Assembly: GCF_029168945.1 (NCBI RefSeq)
Contig: NC_083601.1
Coordinates: 34,275,660 to 34,339,659, forward strand
Direction: 5' to 3'
Origin: Cannabis sativa
Lineage: Eukaryota > Streptophyta > Magnoliopsida > Rosales > Cannabaceae
Length of the DNA: 64,000 bases
The notes under the pieces were generated by a model, which saw nothing but the letters and a program-made list of their open reading frames with translations, did not search any database and was not told the DNA's origin. Positions 22,989-33,943 of this stretch are shown here, piece after piece (position 1 is the stretch's first letter; each line of letters begins with the position of its first letter). The position numbers and the translations under genes were made by a program.

Positions 22989-23753
22989 TCAAAACAAGAG
23001 AAGACACAAAATAATGCAGCAGAGAAGGAAGATGGACACTCTGTTAAGCGATTTGTCAAGCTGGACTTCATGCCTTCTCAACCTGGGACTGCTACTAACA
23101 CCAATTTGAGGGTAAGAAGGGAACAGACTCGAACCCGAGCCCCCAAACATCCTTGCAAACACCATCTCTCCAAAAACTCCCATGGTTGGATTGAACAAGC
23201 TAGTCATCACTGCACCACCTAGATAAGATGATGACATATTGTTTGCGGCATGAACTCCATAAGGACGAGGAAAATATTGCTGGTTAAGTGATCTTGGATT
23301 CGATTGGACATAAGTTGGATGATGAAGGTGATGATTCTGGTGCGATGTAGTATTAAATACATTGTTTAAGCCAGAAGGAAGTGGCCTGCGTGGTATGACA
23401 AGATCCAAGTGAGGTTTCTTGGAATCAGAATCAGAACGAGATGTTCCCCGGCCATAGAGGGGAATCAGTGAGGCGTGGGAAATGTTAGCCTTGCAGACAG
23501 GGCAGTTTTGCTGCTCAGGTTCTTCAAAGTCATTTTGGACATTAAGCCACTTGTAAATGCAGGGCCAACAGTAGAGGTGACCACATAGAGTGACGACAGG
23601 CTCGTTTGCGGAATCTAAACATATGTTGCACTCAAAGCACCCGCTTTCATGATCAGAGATTCTGGATGAGGCTGGCATACCCCATTTCTGCTTCATGGAA
23701 ATATCTTCATTCGATTCCAAGTGTGCCTCTGGCTCGTAGAAATTGTGTGCCAT
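22989..23753 (-). CDS. RING membrane-anchor (RMA-type) E3 ubiquitin ligase
   Basis: This encodes a 254-aa ER-type E3 ligase. The RING-HC finger spans residues 42-87, with Cys42, Cys45, Cys57, His59, Cys62, Cys65, Cys84 and Cys87 (CNICLDSANEPVVTLCGHLYC then CPVC). A C-terminal hydrophobic tail (SIFLLCCIILCLLLF, about residues 238-254) is the membrane anchor that defines the RMA family. Known relatives, Arabidopsis RMA1-3 and pepper RMA1H1, ubiquitinate aquaporins and other ER clients. I start at the ATG of MAHNFYEPEAH (23751-23753). The longer frame crosses a TTGTTTACAG acceptor, so the upstream part is intronic. The coding region is a single exon preceded by a 5'UTR intron (23766-24710). Length matches the family. 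No defects. Confidence 0.93.
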   Translation of the reverse strand: MAHNFYEPEAHLESNEDISMKQKWGMPASSRISDHESGCFECNICLDSANEPVVTLCGHLYCWPCIYKWLNVQNDFEEPEQQNCPVCKANISHASLIPLYGRGTSRSDSDSKKPHLDLVIPRRPLPSGLNNVFNTTSHQNHHLHHPTYVQSNPRSLNQQYFPRPYGVHAANNMSSSYLGGAVMTSLFNPTMGVFGEMVFARMFGGSGSSLFPSYPQIGVSSSPRLRRHEVQLDKSLNRVSIFLLCCIILCLLLF

Positions 23754-23765
23754 TGATTCTACAGT

Positions 23766-24710
23766 CTGTAAACAAAAAGGGTTTAGCACAAAAGCCTTAG
23801 ATAAAACAATTTGCCTAGCATCTAAGAAGTACGATGATTAAAACATAACCCATGACTCAAACATCAAGTTTTGTTGATAGTTTTTAGCAAAAACAAAAAT
23901 CCACTGGTAGTTAGCATTAAAAAAAACAAAAACAAAAAACCACAGGTCAGACAGGACAAAATAATATAATTTTATACACATATGAGGCAGACAAATGTGT
24001 ACACTTATCCTAAAAACACAAAACAAAAAGGAAGATAGAAGAATCAACAGCTGGGCCCCTAAACCCCTTCTTTTCCTACCACCCCCTCATGAGATAAGGA
24101 TCACTTGGGAATATTTTTTGGCTTTTCTTTTATCGAATTTTCCTTGAATAACATTATCATAATTATCTTAGAAGGAAAAAAAACATGCTTCATTATCTTT
24201 CATAACATATTTCTAAAAAAACCTAAATCCCAGTAATCGAAACTAAAGACTAGATTTTTGTTGGCTAATATCACACCAAAAATGTCTAATATTTTTATCC
24301 AAGACGGTCCAGACATGATATGCTAATTAATCAACCCTTAAACATAAATTTTTTACACATCCTTCTGGGAGAATCATGTAACTAAGATTTCTAGTTTGTT
24401 TTGGGAGAAGAAATTTTTTTTTTTTTTTTGCTATTTAAAGATGCAATCATGGAATTTGCCAGAATTGAGAAAATTAGATGCATCAGGCGAAAAACTAAAT
24501 AAATTCATATAAAGGAAATCAAGAATTATTTTCTTTTCTATGAAAAATAAACAAATTCTCAAAGGATTTAATCCCTTGAAAAACACACAAAACATCAGAT
24601 CCAAACCCTACCCTAACCTTCGAATATATTTAAGAATCTAAAACATTGAAAAGTAGAAACAAAACAATCTACAGAAACTTAAAAAGAAAGAAAAAGGAGA
24701 AAGAGCATAC
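23766..24710 (-). other. 5'UTR intron of the RMA gene
   Basis: The donor CTTCCTGG/GTATGC at 24710 and acceptor TTGTTTACAG at 23766 bound a 945-bp intron. The acceptor is just 12 bases before the start codon. A non-coding first exon of roughly 24711-24890 would precede it. Inferred from splice consensus; long leader introns often raise expression in plants. Confidence 0.7.
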
Positions 24711-24914
24711 CCAGGAAGAGAAGAAAGAGTAGGCAGTTGTGGTGGTAGAATGAATCGAAAAATAAAGGAGTAATTTTTGGGATATGAAAATAGCAAAAAC
24801 GGGAATGAAAACGGAGAAGATGATAGGAAAATTGATCACACCAAATAGATTTTTGTGAATGAGCTGAGCTGAGCTGTTTTGTTGTGTTTTAGGTCTCTTT
24901 CATCTTTAACTCGC

Positions 24915-24926
24915 TATATATATATT
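24915..24926 (-). promoter_or_regulatory. TATA box of the RMA gene
   Basis: An ATATATATATAG run on the minus strand lies about 25-40 bp upstream of the inferred 5'UTR exon, which begins near 24890. Position and sequence fit a plant TATA element. Confidence 0.55.
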
Positions 24927-25081
24927 CGCAAACGCGGTACGCTATTTAAAATTTAATTAATATAAAAAATTAGAAACACCTCTTCGGAGTTGGGCCTAAT
25001 TCTAGAAAAGCTGAACCGTCTTCGCACGTGCCACACGTGCAGGATTTTCATCGAGCGTCAGATCAATCCTTCAAAATTAAC

Positions 25082-25112
<31 letters not shown>

Positions 25113-26560
25113 CTGAATAGAGTACTTTAAAAAGGAATTTCTTTGGATAAATTTTACTTAGTATTTTTTTTACTGATGTTTTTTTTAGTTTTTACTGTGT
25201 TTGTTTGTTGTGAAGTGCTAAACACGATTGAATATCTGTTTAAATATCAATTTTTCTAAACCAACTTTCGGGGTAAGAATTTCATTAAAAATTAAATTTT
25301 GGGGTTAGAAAAAATAATCATTTCATGGACTTAAGGGTAATTTTATATTAGTTTTGTCGGTGCTGTTTTTCTGATTTTTTTTTTAAAAAAAAATAAAGAG
25401 AATGTTCTGAGTTTTAAATAGGAACTTTATTTATTATGTTTATTATACCAAAATTAATAACCAACGTCTAACACGTAAAGCTAAATAAAAAAAGATTTTG
25501 TTTGATACTAATGAAGAAAGAGAGGCTGTTGTTACATTATAGTTGCAATGAATTTTTATTAGGTTTACCATTTTAAAAAAGAGGAGGAAAGGGAAACTCA
25601 GAAATAAGATAAAATTTATCAATTTATTTTTAGGAAAAGATGAAAAGTTTCTTGTCCAGAGAAAAATAATGGAAAAGTTGACCATCCAGATCATGTGAGA
25701 ATTTTGAGAATGTATGTGAGATTTTTTTTTTCTTTTTAACAAAGTAAAGTAATAGTGTAGAGAAAGAGTCAGAGCCTTTGAATTTTAAAACAAGAGGAAC
25801 AAAAAGATCATCAAAAAAATAAAACCAGTAGCGCAGCGGAAACTGTTTAGTGTTGGCGCAAGGTAACGGTAATCTTTAGTTTAAAAGGAAATTAGAAGCC
25901 GCAAACCAAACTTTCTAAACCAAAACCTGTCTCACTCACTCACTCACTCACTCGAGCCCACACTAATTAAAAATAATAATAAAACTAAGGAAAAGCTATG
26001 GATTGTAGATGTGTATACACGTGGCAGAAGATTATAACATGCAACTTCAGATGGGTTAGGTTCACGAGGAATACACGGTTTTGATCGCCTTATTCGAAGG
26101 TCTTAATCTCTGTGGTCCCATCTCTCAATTATATCAGTCATTATTATTTATTTGGTGTTATTTTAATTTTTGAAACAAATATGATTTACTTTTACTTTTA
26201 GAAAATACGGTAATTAATTTAATAAATAAATAATTATCGACTAATTTTAAACAAAGATATAGTTTTTTTTTCTTTTCGTTAACATTATCACCACCTCGCC
26301 AAACTATTACCACACCACTATTACACTAAACCAAACAAAATTTAGAAAAATAAAAAAAATAATATAATTAAACAATTCCATTAAGCCAACAAAGAGGAAA
26401 ATTTCCTTTCACAAATCTTTATCTCAAATCAGAAATAAAAAAATCTATAATCCTGAATACTACATATTCATAAATCAATAATAAAATATATTATAAAGAC
26501 TATATAAAAATGTGAGTTAAAATTTTCTCTAGCTATTATATGTGTTTGTTAATATTTATC

Positions 26561-26596
<36 letters not shown>

Positions 26597-29500
26597 ATAT
26601 GAATATAATAAATTAAAATATTAATATTAATATAATAAATAAAAAATATTAATATAATTATTTTTCTCAAAGTATTAAAATTAAAAAATAAATTATTTTA
26701 ATTTAACACAAAAATATAAATTAAAGAGTAAAATAAATAATAAAAATGTCAATATCTAATAGTGGAAACTTAATGTTGTTAAAGAAATAAAAATTTGGGA
26801 TCAATTTATAAAAATATAAAATTTGAAAACTAACTTGCCAAACTTATATAATTTGGAAATTAATTTGTCAAAAAATAAAATTTGAAGACCAACTTGCTAA
26901 AACATATATAGTTTAAGGACCTAGAGTATAAATAAGAAAAAAATAATAATAATAATTAATGAGAGTAAAATCGAAACATTAGTTAGAGCTTGGTTAATTT
27001 AGAATTGGATTGGCTCGAATCTTTGGGTGACTTTTTCCTTATAAGACGTGGAATGTTATATCTATTAATTTGTCTACTTCGTCTTTAGTTATCCCTTTAT
27101 TTTTTTTCATTATTTTTTTAATTTTTGTTAACTTGTCTTTATCTTTTTTTTTAGAAATACAAATAAGTAAGAAAAAATTAAAATATATGAAAAATAATGT
27201 AAATTTAATTAGTATATAATAAGTTTTATGTAAATTTAGCAAAACAAATATATTTGTGTCATTTATATTAATTTTTTAATATATTTAATTATAATATTAA
27301 AATATGAAGTATTAGTATTATTTTTTATATTTTATATATTAAAATAATAATAAAATTGATAATAAAATTATTAATTTTTATTTTTTACTAAAAACATTAA
27401 TTGTTACTTTTTAGTAACAATTTTTTAGTTACAACATAATTTATGTTAATTGTGACTAAAACATAGTATTTAGTTACAAGTTGTCACTAATTTAATTTTA
27501 GTCATAATAAATAGTGACTAAAAATTCATTTAGTTACAACAAATTGTAATTTTTGTAACTAATACTTTTAGTCCCAAATTTTTTAATCACAACATAGGAA
27601 TCATGATTTATAACTAGTTACAATTTTTTTATTACAAAATTTGTGACTAAAAATAAAAAATTTTATAGTGTAATACTAAGTTTTACATCAATAATTATAT
27701 ATTAAAGTACAATATTAAAATTTAATGTAAATCTATCACAAAATTATTCTTTAATATATAAAAAATTTACATCCGGTCTTATTCTATTATTTTTTTCGGA
27801 GTTTGGGTAGTGTCGTAAGTTATTTTAAGCTTTGGTTTCGAGTCTAACCTTCGAAACATTTCAAGCTCAAGCAGAATAGTATAGTGCATTAATTCTTCAA
27901 TACGTTTCTATATCAGAAAGAATCAGAGCATTTGAACTCCATACGTACATATAAACTAAATATAAAAATATTAAAAATGAACAATAATAAACATATGATC
28001 AGATTTGTTTTTGTTTTTTTTTTCTTATTGAATAAACATTGATTAGATCATGACATATATGTATTAGGTACAAAGCCGACAAACTTATTATTAATTATTA
28101 TTAGTCTGACATTAATCGTGTTCTCCGTTATTTAAAAAAAAAAACAAATATGTATACAAATACAAATACAATGTATGTGTAAGTATGTGTATATATGTGG
28201 ACACACTATCAATATTTTAAAATGAAAAATTCATTAAATAGTTCTCACCGAATTTTCTTCTTGCAAAAATGTTCGTGGATAATTTTAATTAATAGTTTGG
28301 GGAGATATTATACAGTTTTCAATAGGCAGATATTAATATTATAGGGTTGGTGGTGATTTATTTATTACTTTATGCTCACTCTTAATCATTAGTTCATATA
28401 TATTCAAAGACCTGGTCATGCATTGCACATTAGTTCAATTCATCATATCACTTCGTTGATAATATACAAAAGTAACCACAATTATTAGCATTGTTTTCAC
28501 TCTTTTCTTGTCATGTTGTCCTTTTTTTTATAAAATGAGAAAATCTCATTAAATCAAACAACATCATTACATGGGGCAAAACTTAAGAGAACATTATCTG
28601 CTGTTCACAATATTAACAATAAATTTATCTTTAAAGAACATTTTCCTCCTGCCTACACACCTACATCGATCTTTTATATCCTAATTTAATTATATTAATG
28701 ACATGGTGAACAATAAAAGATTTATATCTAAATATACAAAAAAATATATCACAAAAAATGTATGTTGGGACTAAAAGTAACAATTTTTAACAGTGTCACC
28801 ATCCACAAACTTTTGTGTAGTGTAACTCAACGGAGAAATGACAAATAAAGAACAAATAATCATGACTCTTACAAAATTATTACACACGGAACAATAAAGA
28901 GAGTATAAAAAAGTTATAACTTTTGGAGTTTATTCTTGGTATGGAGAGTCATCAAATCAATTGAGAGTTCATCATTTACCTGAGAATGAATCTATGTTTG
29001 AGTATGGAGTCTACTCCACACCACGCAATCATTGTCTACTTTATCATCATGATCAATAAGGAGTGAGTTGTAGAATTTACTAACCTTCTTCATATTATAT
29101 ATATTATATATATATGTTATATTTTATGTAATCTATTTTTTTATCTATATATATACACATATATTAGGCAATGTTACATGTAATGTATATAAATTTAGTT
29201 TTTTATTAATTAAGTTTAATTAGGTGATATTGAGTACAATTTATGAATGTTTAATTTTTATAATTAGATAATGTATTTTTTTAATTTTTGAAATAAGTTT
29301 GAGATTTTGATTTTTGAATTTTTTTTTAGCTACTGTATCTTATATATTGGTGTGTTATTTAGATGTGATTGTATATATACATATTTTATGTACAATAAAA
29401 CTCAAGTGAGATATTGTAGTGAATCTTTGTGTACTTGATTTTGCAGAATCGCCTCTTCTTTTAATTTAAAGTTAAACATGCAAAGTTAAAAATGAGGTTA

Positions 29501-29806
29501 AAATTATCTACATTAATATTTTAAGTATTATAAATTTAAATTAAAATTACTTATATAAAATATCTATATAATTTTTACTTTTTGATATATATATATATAT
29601 AATATTATAAAATTAATAAAAAATATTATGTAATGTAAAAGTATATTTTGCTACATAATTTTATTTTTAGATGTATATAATAATATTATAAATTAAATTA
29701 ATAATAAATATTCTATTAAGTAGTAATATATTTTGTTAAAATTAACGTTGAAAACTAAAAAATACTGTTAAATCAAAAAAAAAAAATTACATAACCATAT
29801 TTCATA
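24927..29806. other. AT-rich intergenic region with microsatellites
   Basis: No gene is supportable. It contains a T30 run (25083-25112), a CTCA-type tetranucleotide run (25931-25953), a TTA trinucleotide run (26561-26592) and a TAGTCACAA-rich element (27388-27670). An end-like ACAAACTTTTGTGTAGTG lies near 28810. Elsewhere it is very AT-rich, and short open frames have no recognisable motif. Confidence 0.6.
27388..27670. mobile_element. CACTA-like non-autonomous element, TAGTCACAA family
   Basis: Repeated TTAGTCACAA-like motifs occur in both orientations. The right end, TTTTATAGTG at 27670, is the complement of CACTATAAAA. The left end, TTACTAAAAACATTA, is a decayed counterpart. The superfamily call is tentative. 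Confidence 0.45.
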
Positions 29807-29814
29807 TAGAATAT

Positions 29815-31158
29815 TAGGGGTGTTCACAAAGTATCCGATCCAATCAAATCCGCACGATCCAATCCAATCCAATCCGCAAAATGCGGATATCCGCACTTGT
29901 GCGGATTGGATTGGATTGAAAAATCTAAAATCCGCACTTGTGCGGATTGGATGTTGTTTGACCTCAAAAAGTAACCGATCCAATCCAATCCGCACTTAAT
30001 TATATACTAGGTGATTATTACGTGCCAAGCCACGTAGTGTTAGTTTTATTTAATATTTTAGTTTTTTTATTTTAATTAATAATTAAAATAGTATAATTAT
30101 TTGAACGATTTGTTTTATAAAAATAAAATATGTGTCAGTATATTTAGTAAGTAAAACATAGTTGTGTTATAATAATGTATGTTATTAATAGTAAAATGTA
30201 CATTAATCTTCTAATTGAAAAAAGTTCTATTATCTCATTTCATATCTAATAATATTATCTTTTATATTATCTTTTCTTTTATATTATCTTTTCTAGATAT
30301 TTTATCTATATTTTTCTTTTTTAAAAAATAAATAAAAAAATTATTAATATTCTCCCAAGATAGGTTTGTTAGAGAGATATGTGGCTAGGATGATTTTTTT
30401 AATTTAAAAAGAGATTATTAATATTTAAAAGATTGTTTATTTAAAAAATTGTTTAATTTTTTGGGTTTAATTATTGAGTTTATTTTTTAACGGAAGATCA
30501 AACCTAATCGTTAAATTTAACAGAATATTCCTTTATTTTTAAGTATATTCTGTTAAACCAAGAATGTTAAACCAAGAAATGTCGTTAGATAGGCACTTTT
30601 AATATATAAAGATATATATTTTTAAAAAATATAATATATAATATATATTAATTAAAAAAAGACACAAACTTCTAATTTCTTAATCTTTTTTAGTAATATA
30701 TTGAGTTGGTGCATTTTATTTATTTTGTAATAAAAAATACAAAAAAAAATAATAATTCTTATTCACATAGACAGATACACATAAAGTTTAAATATATATA
30801 CTAGCTTATTTATTTTAGTAATAGATACATATATATTTTAGTGTAAATCTAAAGATAAGTATATATATATATTGATATATATGTATATTGGTTTAATTTG
30901 TATATAAATAGAGATGAAAATAGATTATTATTGGAGATTAAGAAACAATAGTTTTTTTTAATTTTTTTTTCTAGGAAATATTAAATAATTTATTATGAAA
31001 AAAATAACCGATCCAATCCGCACTATTGCGGATTGGATTGGATTGGATTTAAACTTTTATGCGGATCGGATTGGATCCAAAATATGAAATCCGCACTTAG
31101 TGCGGATTGGATGTTGTTTGACCAAAAAAGTACGGATTGGATCGGATGAACACCCCTA
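29815..31158. mobile_element. 1.34-kb hAT-like non-autonomous transposon
   Basis: The ends TAGGGGTGTTCA (29815-) and TGAACACCCCTA (-31158) are perfect inverted repeats. They are flanked by a perfect 8-bp duplication, TAGAATAT, at 29807-29814 and 31159-31166. An 8-bp TSD points to hAT. Both subterminal regions (29820-29998 and 31005-31150) are packed with GGATTGGAT, GCGGAT and their complements, as expected for transposase binding sites. The roughly 1-kb core is AT-rich without a transposase, so it would need an autonomous partner. Confidence 0.85.
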
Positions 31159-31752
31159 TAGAATATGGTGGCAGTATATATTGTTATAACAAATATGTAA
31201 TATTCAACTTTTTATAATCTTTGTATTATTTTATAATTGAATTGTAATATATTTTTATTTATCTTCCATCATGTAATATTTATCTCTAACATTTCCATGG
31301 TCTTCAACTATGTTTAAGGCTGAGATTTTTTATAGTAGAGGTTTAGAATGATTGTCAAAGAGTTATTATGGCCTTGGATAAATTTGCTTTTGGCTGAATT
31401 TAGTACGATTACAAGAATTTACGCTATTATAGAATTAGAAAGTGTTAGACAAAGTTGGCCCTAGTTAATTTACGCCTTAAAAAATAATTTTTTTTTATTC
31501 TTTTTATAACAATAGATATTTTTAAAATTATTAAAAAAGATAATGTATATTTATTAAATCTTTTTTTTTATTTGGGCCCCTAATTGGAGTGAGCCCTAGT
31601 CTAAGACCGGACTTGGTGTTAGGGTACTTAATTTTCAGCATTGTATTGGCTCTAAAAATTTTGTTGCCATTGTTTGGTTAAATTAGTTTTTTCTTTAGAT
31701 CTTGTTATGAGCATTTTTAATAGTGTTAAAAAAGTAGTATATTACTATATTT

Positions 31753-32082
31753 ACTACAAAAAATTACTACATATTGTGTGACAACTTTTTAGTCACAATA
31801 TATTTTTTTGTGACTAAATGTAACTTTTAGTCACAATAAAATATTACTTGTGACTAAAATATAAGTTTTAAATACAAGTTGTCACTAATTTAGTTTTAGT
31901 CACAACAAGTATTGTGACTAAAAATATATTTAGTTACAAACAATTGTAATTTTTGTAACTAAAACTTTTTATCACGGATCTTTTAGTCACAACATAAAAA
32001 TGATAATTTATAATTAGCTTTAACTTTTTTACTTTTAGTCACAAGTTTTGTTGTGATTGAAAATAAGATTTTTTTTAGTAAT
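31753..32082. mobile_element. TAGTCACAA-family element, third copy
   Basis: Starts ACTACAAAAAATTACTAC and ends near TTTTTTTTAGTAA. The interior is a mosaic of TTTTAGTCACAA and TTGTGACTAAAA. It is related to 15279-15650 and 27388-27670. The ends are eroded and the TSD is not clear. Confidence 0.45.
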
Positions 32083-32180
32083 TTTAGCATATTTAAAAAA
32101 TAATTACTATTCAAATTATGTTTTGAAAAATGTGTTAAATTTAACACATGTTAAAAGTTGTAGCAATAAATTTGACACAT

Positions 32181-32182
<2 letters not shown>

Positions 32183-32259
<77 letters not shown>
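32183..32259. repeat. TAA trinucleotide microsatellite
   Basis: About 25 uninterrupted TAA units lie inside an AT-rich intergenic tract. Likely length-polymorphic. Confidence 0.97.
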
Positions 32260-33639
32260 GTATACGTTTGTAATACAATAGGTAGCTACCCATCATGATC
32301 AACTGACCATCCAGAAGAAAACGACTTAAATGTATATTTATATAACTAGATCGTATAATGTTTATCATCAAGCTGACTAACTACATAGTTTATAACTACA
32401 GATTATACAGCGCCCAATGAAACAAATATATATGACTCGATATCAGAGATTTTTCTTTCCTCATTAGCCCGAGCAGATTATAAATATTGATAATTTAATT
32501 TGGATTATAGTAATTGTTGTATTGAGGATGGATCTTGATACATATACATATTCTAGATGCTTAGTTTAAAGAAAGTCTTTGCTACTAGAAACTGTGACTA
32601 TCATAAGTCATAATTGAACTAAATTATATAATTGTTTTTTTTTCGAAAGCATATATAATTGAACTAAATATTTATATAAGTGAGGTAGGGTTAATATACA
32701 AAATTAATAAATATATATTTTAACATTGATTTCATTATATATATGTAGGTTAATATATATAGTTCTAATTGATCAATTAAATATGCATAGTAAAACAATA
32801 GCCCTTTTAATTTGATTTGTATTTCTCATTGTTGGTCAATTTTTTTAATTAATCAGGCTTACTAATATTGATTTAATTATCAACTCGGCATGCATTTGTA
32901 TTTTATTAAGTCATTTTGCAATATATGTTTGGAGGGAAAGAAAAGTTATCAGAGAATGGAAACAAATTGTTTGATTGAAGAAAACGAAAACTATTAACAA
33001 ATATTATTATTTATAGCGCACACTACTACAAATAATGGAAACTTCCATGGTGCACCTCTAAAAAGATGTTCATTCAGCTCATATTTATTTTAGCATCTAA
33101 ACAAAATTAGTCTAATTTTTATTTTTATTTTTATAATTATGTACGTTATAGTTATTTAAGACATGCTGCAAAATTTTAAGAAATTCGAAAAAATTAAACA
33201 CTTTAAAAATAAGGTATAGTGATGTGCTCGTGACTTTCTTAATTTATATATGCGTGTGAAATAAAATATTTTAATACTACTTTTTATATTGCAAATTATT
33301 CCAAATTTCTTAAATTTTTTACAAAATATTTTAAATAATTATAACGTATACAACTTAAAAAAAAACTAAAAAAAATTCTTAGATACCGAAATATAGGATA
33401 CATGATGGAAGCATCCAATCACATTATTAAATTATAGTCTCAAATATTAAGAGATTGTTTGGCTGTAATTTTAGTTTTTAATTTTTAGAGTTGTATTTTC
33501 AAAAGTGAGAATAGAAAATAATTTTTTGTCATTTTAAAAATTTACTCGTGTTTGACTTATGTTAATTTTTTAAAACAATTTTTAGATTTTATTTAAGAAA
33601 AAAGAAAAAATCAATATTCTACAACATACCACAACCCAT

Positions 33640-33900
33640 CCCACCTCGCGTGGACTGGACCCCAAACCTCAGACCCCAACTTGGACCCGAACTCCTAACC
33701 CATGCTAGAGTTTAGGTCTAGGGTCCAGGTTCGAGCGGGGTCTAGGTTGAGGTTCGGGTTCGAGGTTTGAGCCCGGGTTCTGGTCTTGGTCCGGAGTTTG
33801 GGTTGAGTTTTAGGGTCCGGGTCCGGGGTTGGAGTCGGGGTCCAAGGTCTAGGGTCTGTGTTCGGGGCTGGGTCTAGGTCCAGGTTTGGATCCGAGTATG
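33640..33900. repeat. degenerate GGGTCC/GGGTTC hexamer array
   Basis: This is a tract of roughly 260 bp made of variants of GGGTCC, GGGTTC and GGTCTA. It is GC-rich against an AT-rich background. Comparable tracts lie at 3048-3137 (opposite orientation) and 57418-57665. Its open frame is a low-complexity Pro/Asp repeat and is not a gene. Confidence 0.8.
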
Positions 33901-33943
33901 TGAGCAAAAAGATAAAAATGAATATGTTAGACAAAAAAATAAT

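Larger units (their letters stand above)
31167..33943. other. AT-rich intergenic region
   Basis: No gene is seen. It holds a TAGTCACAA-type element (31753-32082), a TAA microsatellite (32183-32259) and a left-half hAT-like end with GTTTGGCTGTAATTTTAG near 33467. A degenerate GGGTCC-type array lies at 33640-33900. A poly-leucine open frame here is only the translation of the TAA run. Confidence 0.6.

Noticed and set aside
32141..32371. Poly-leucine frame
   Set aside because: Translation of the TAA microsatellite.
33640..33900. Telomere-like repeat
   Set aside because: Units are GGGTCC or GGGTTC, not the plant telomere TTTAGGG; lies next to transposon ends.
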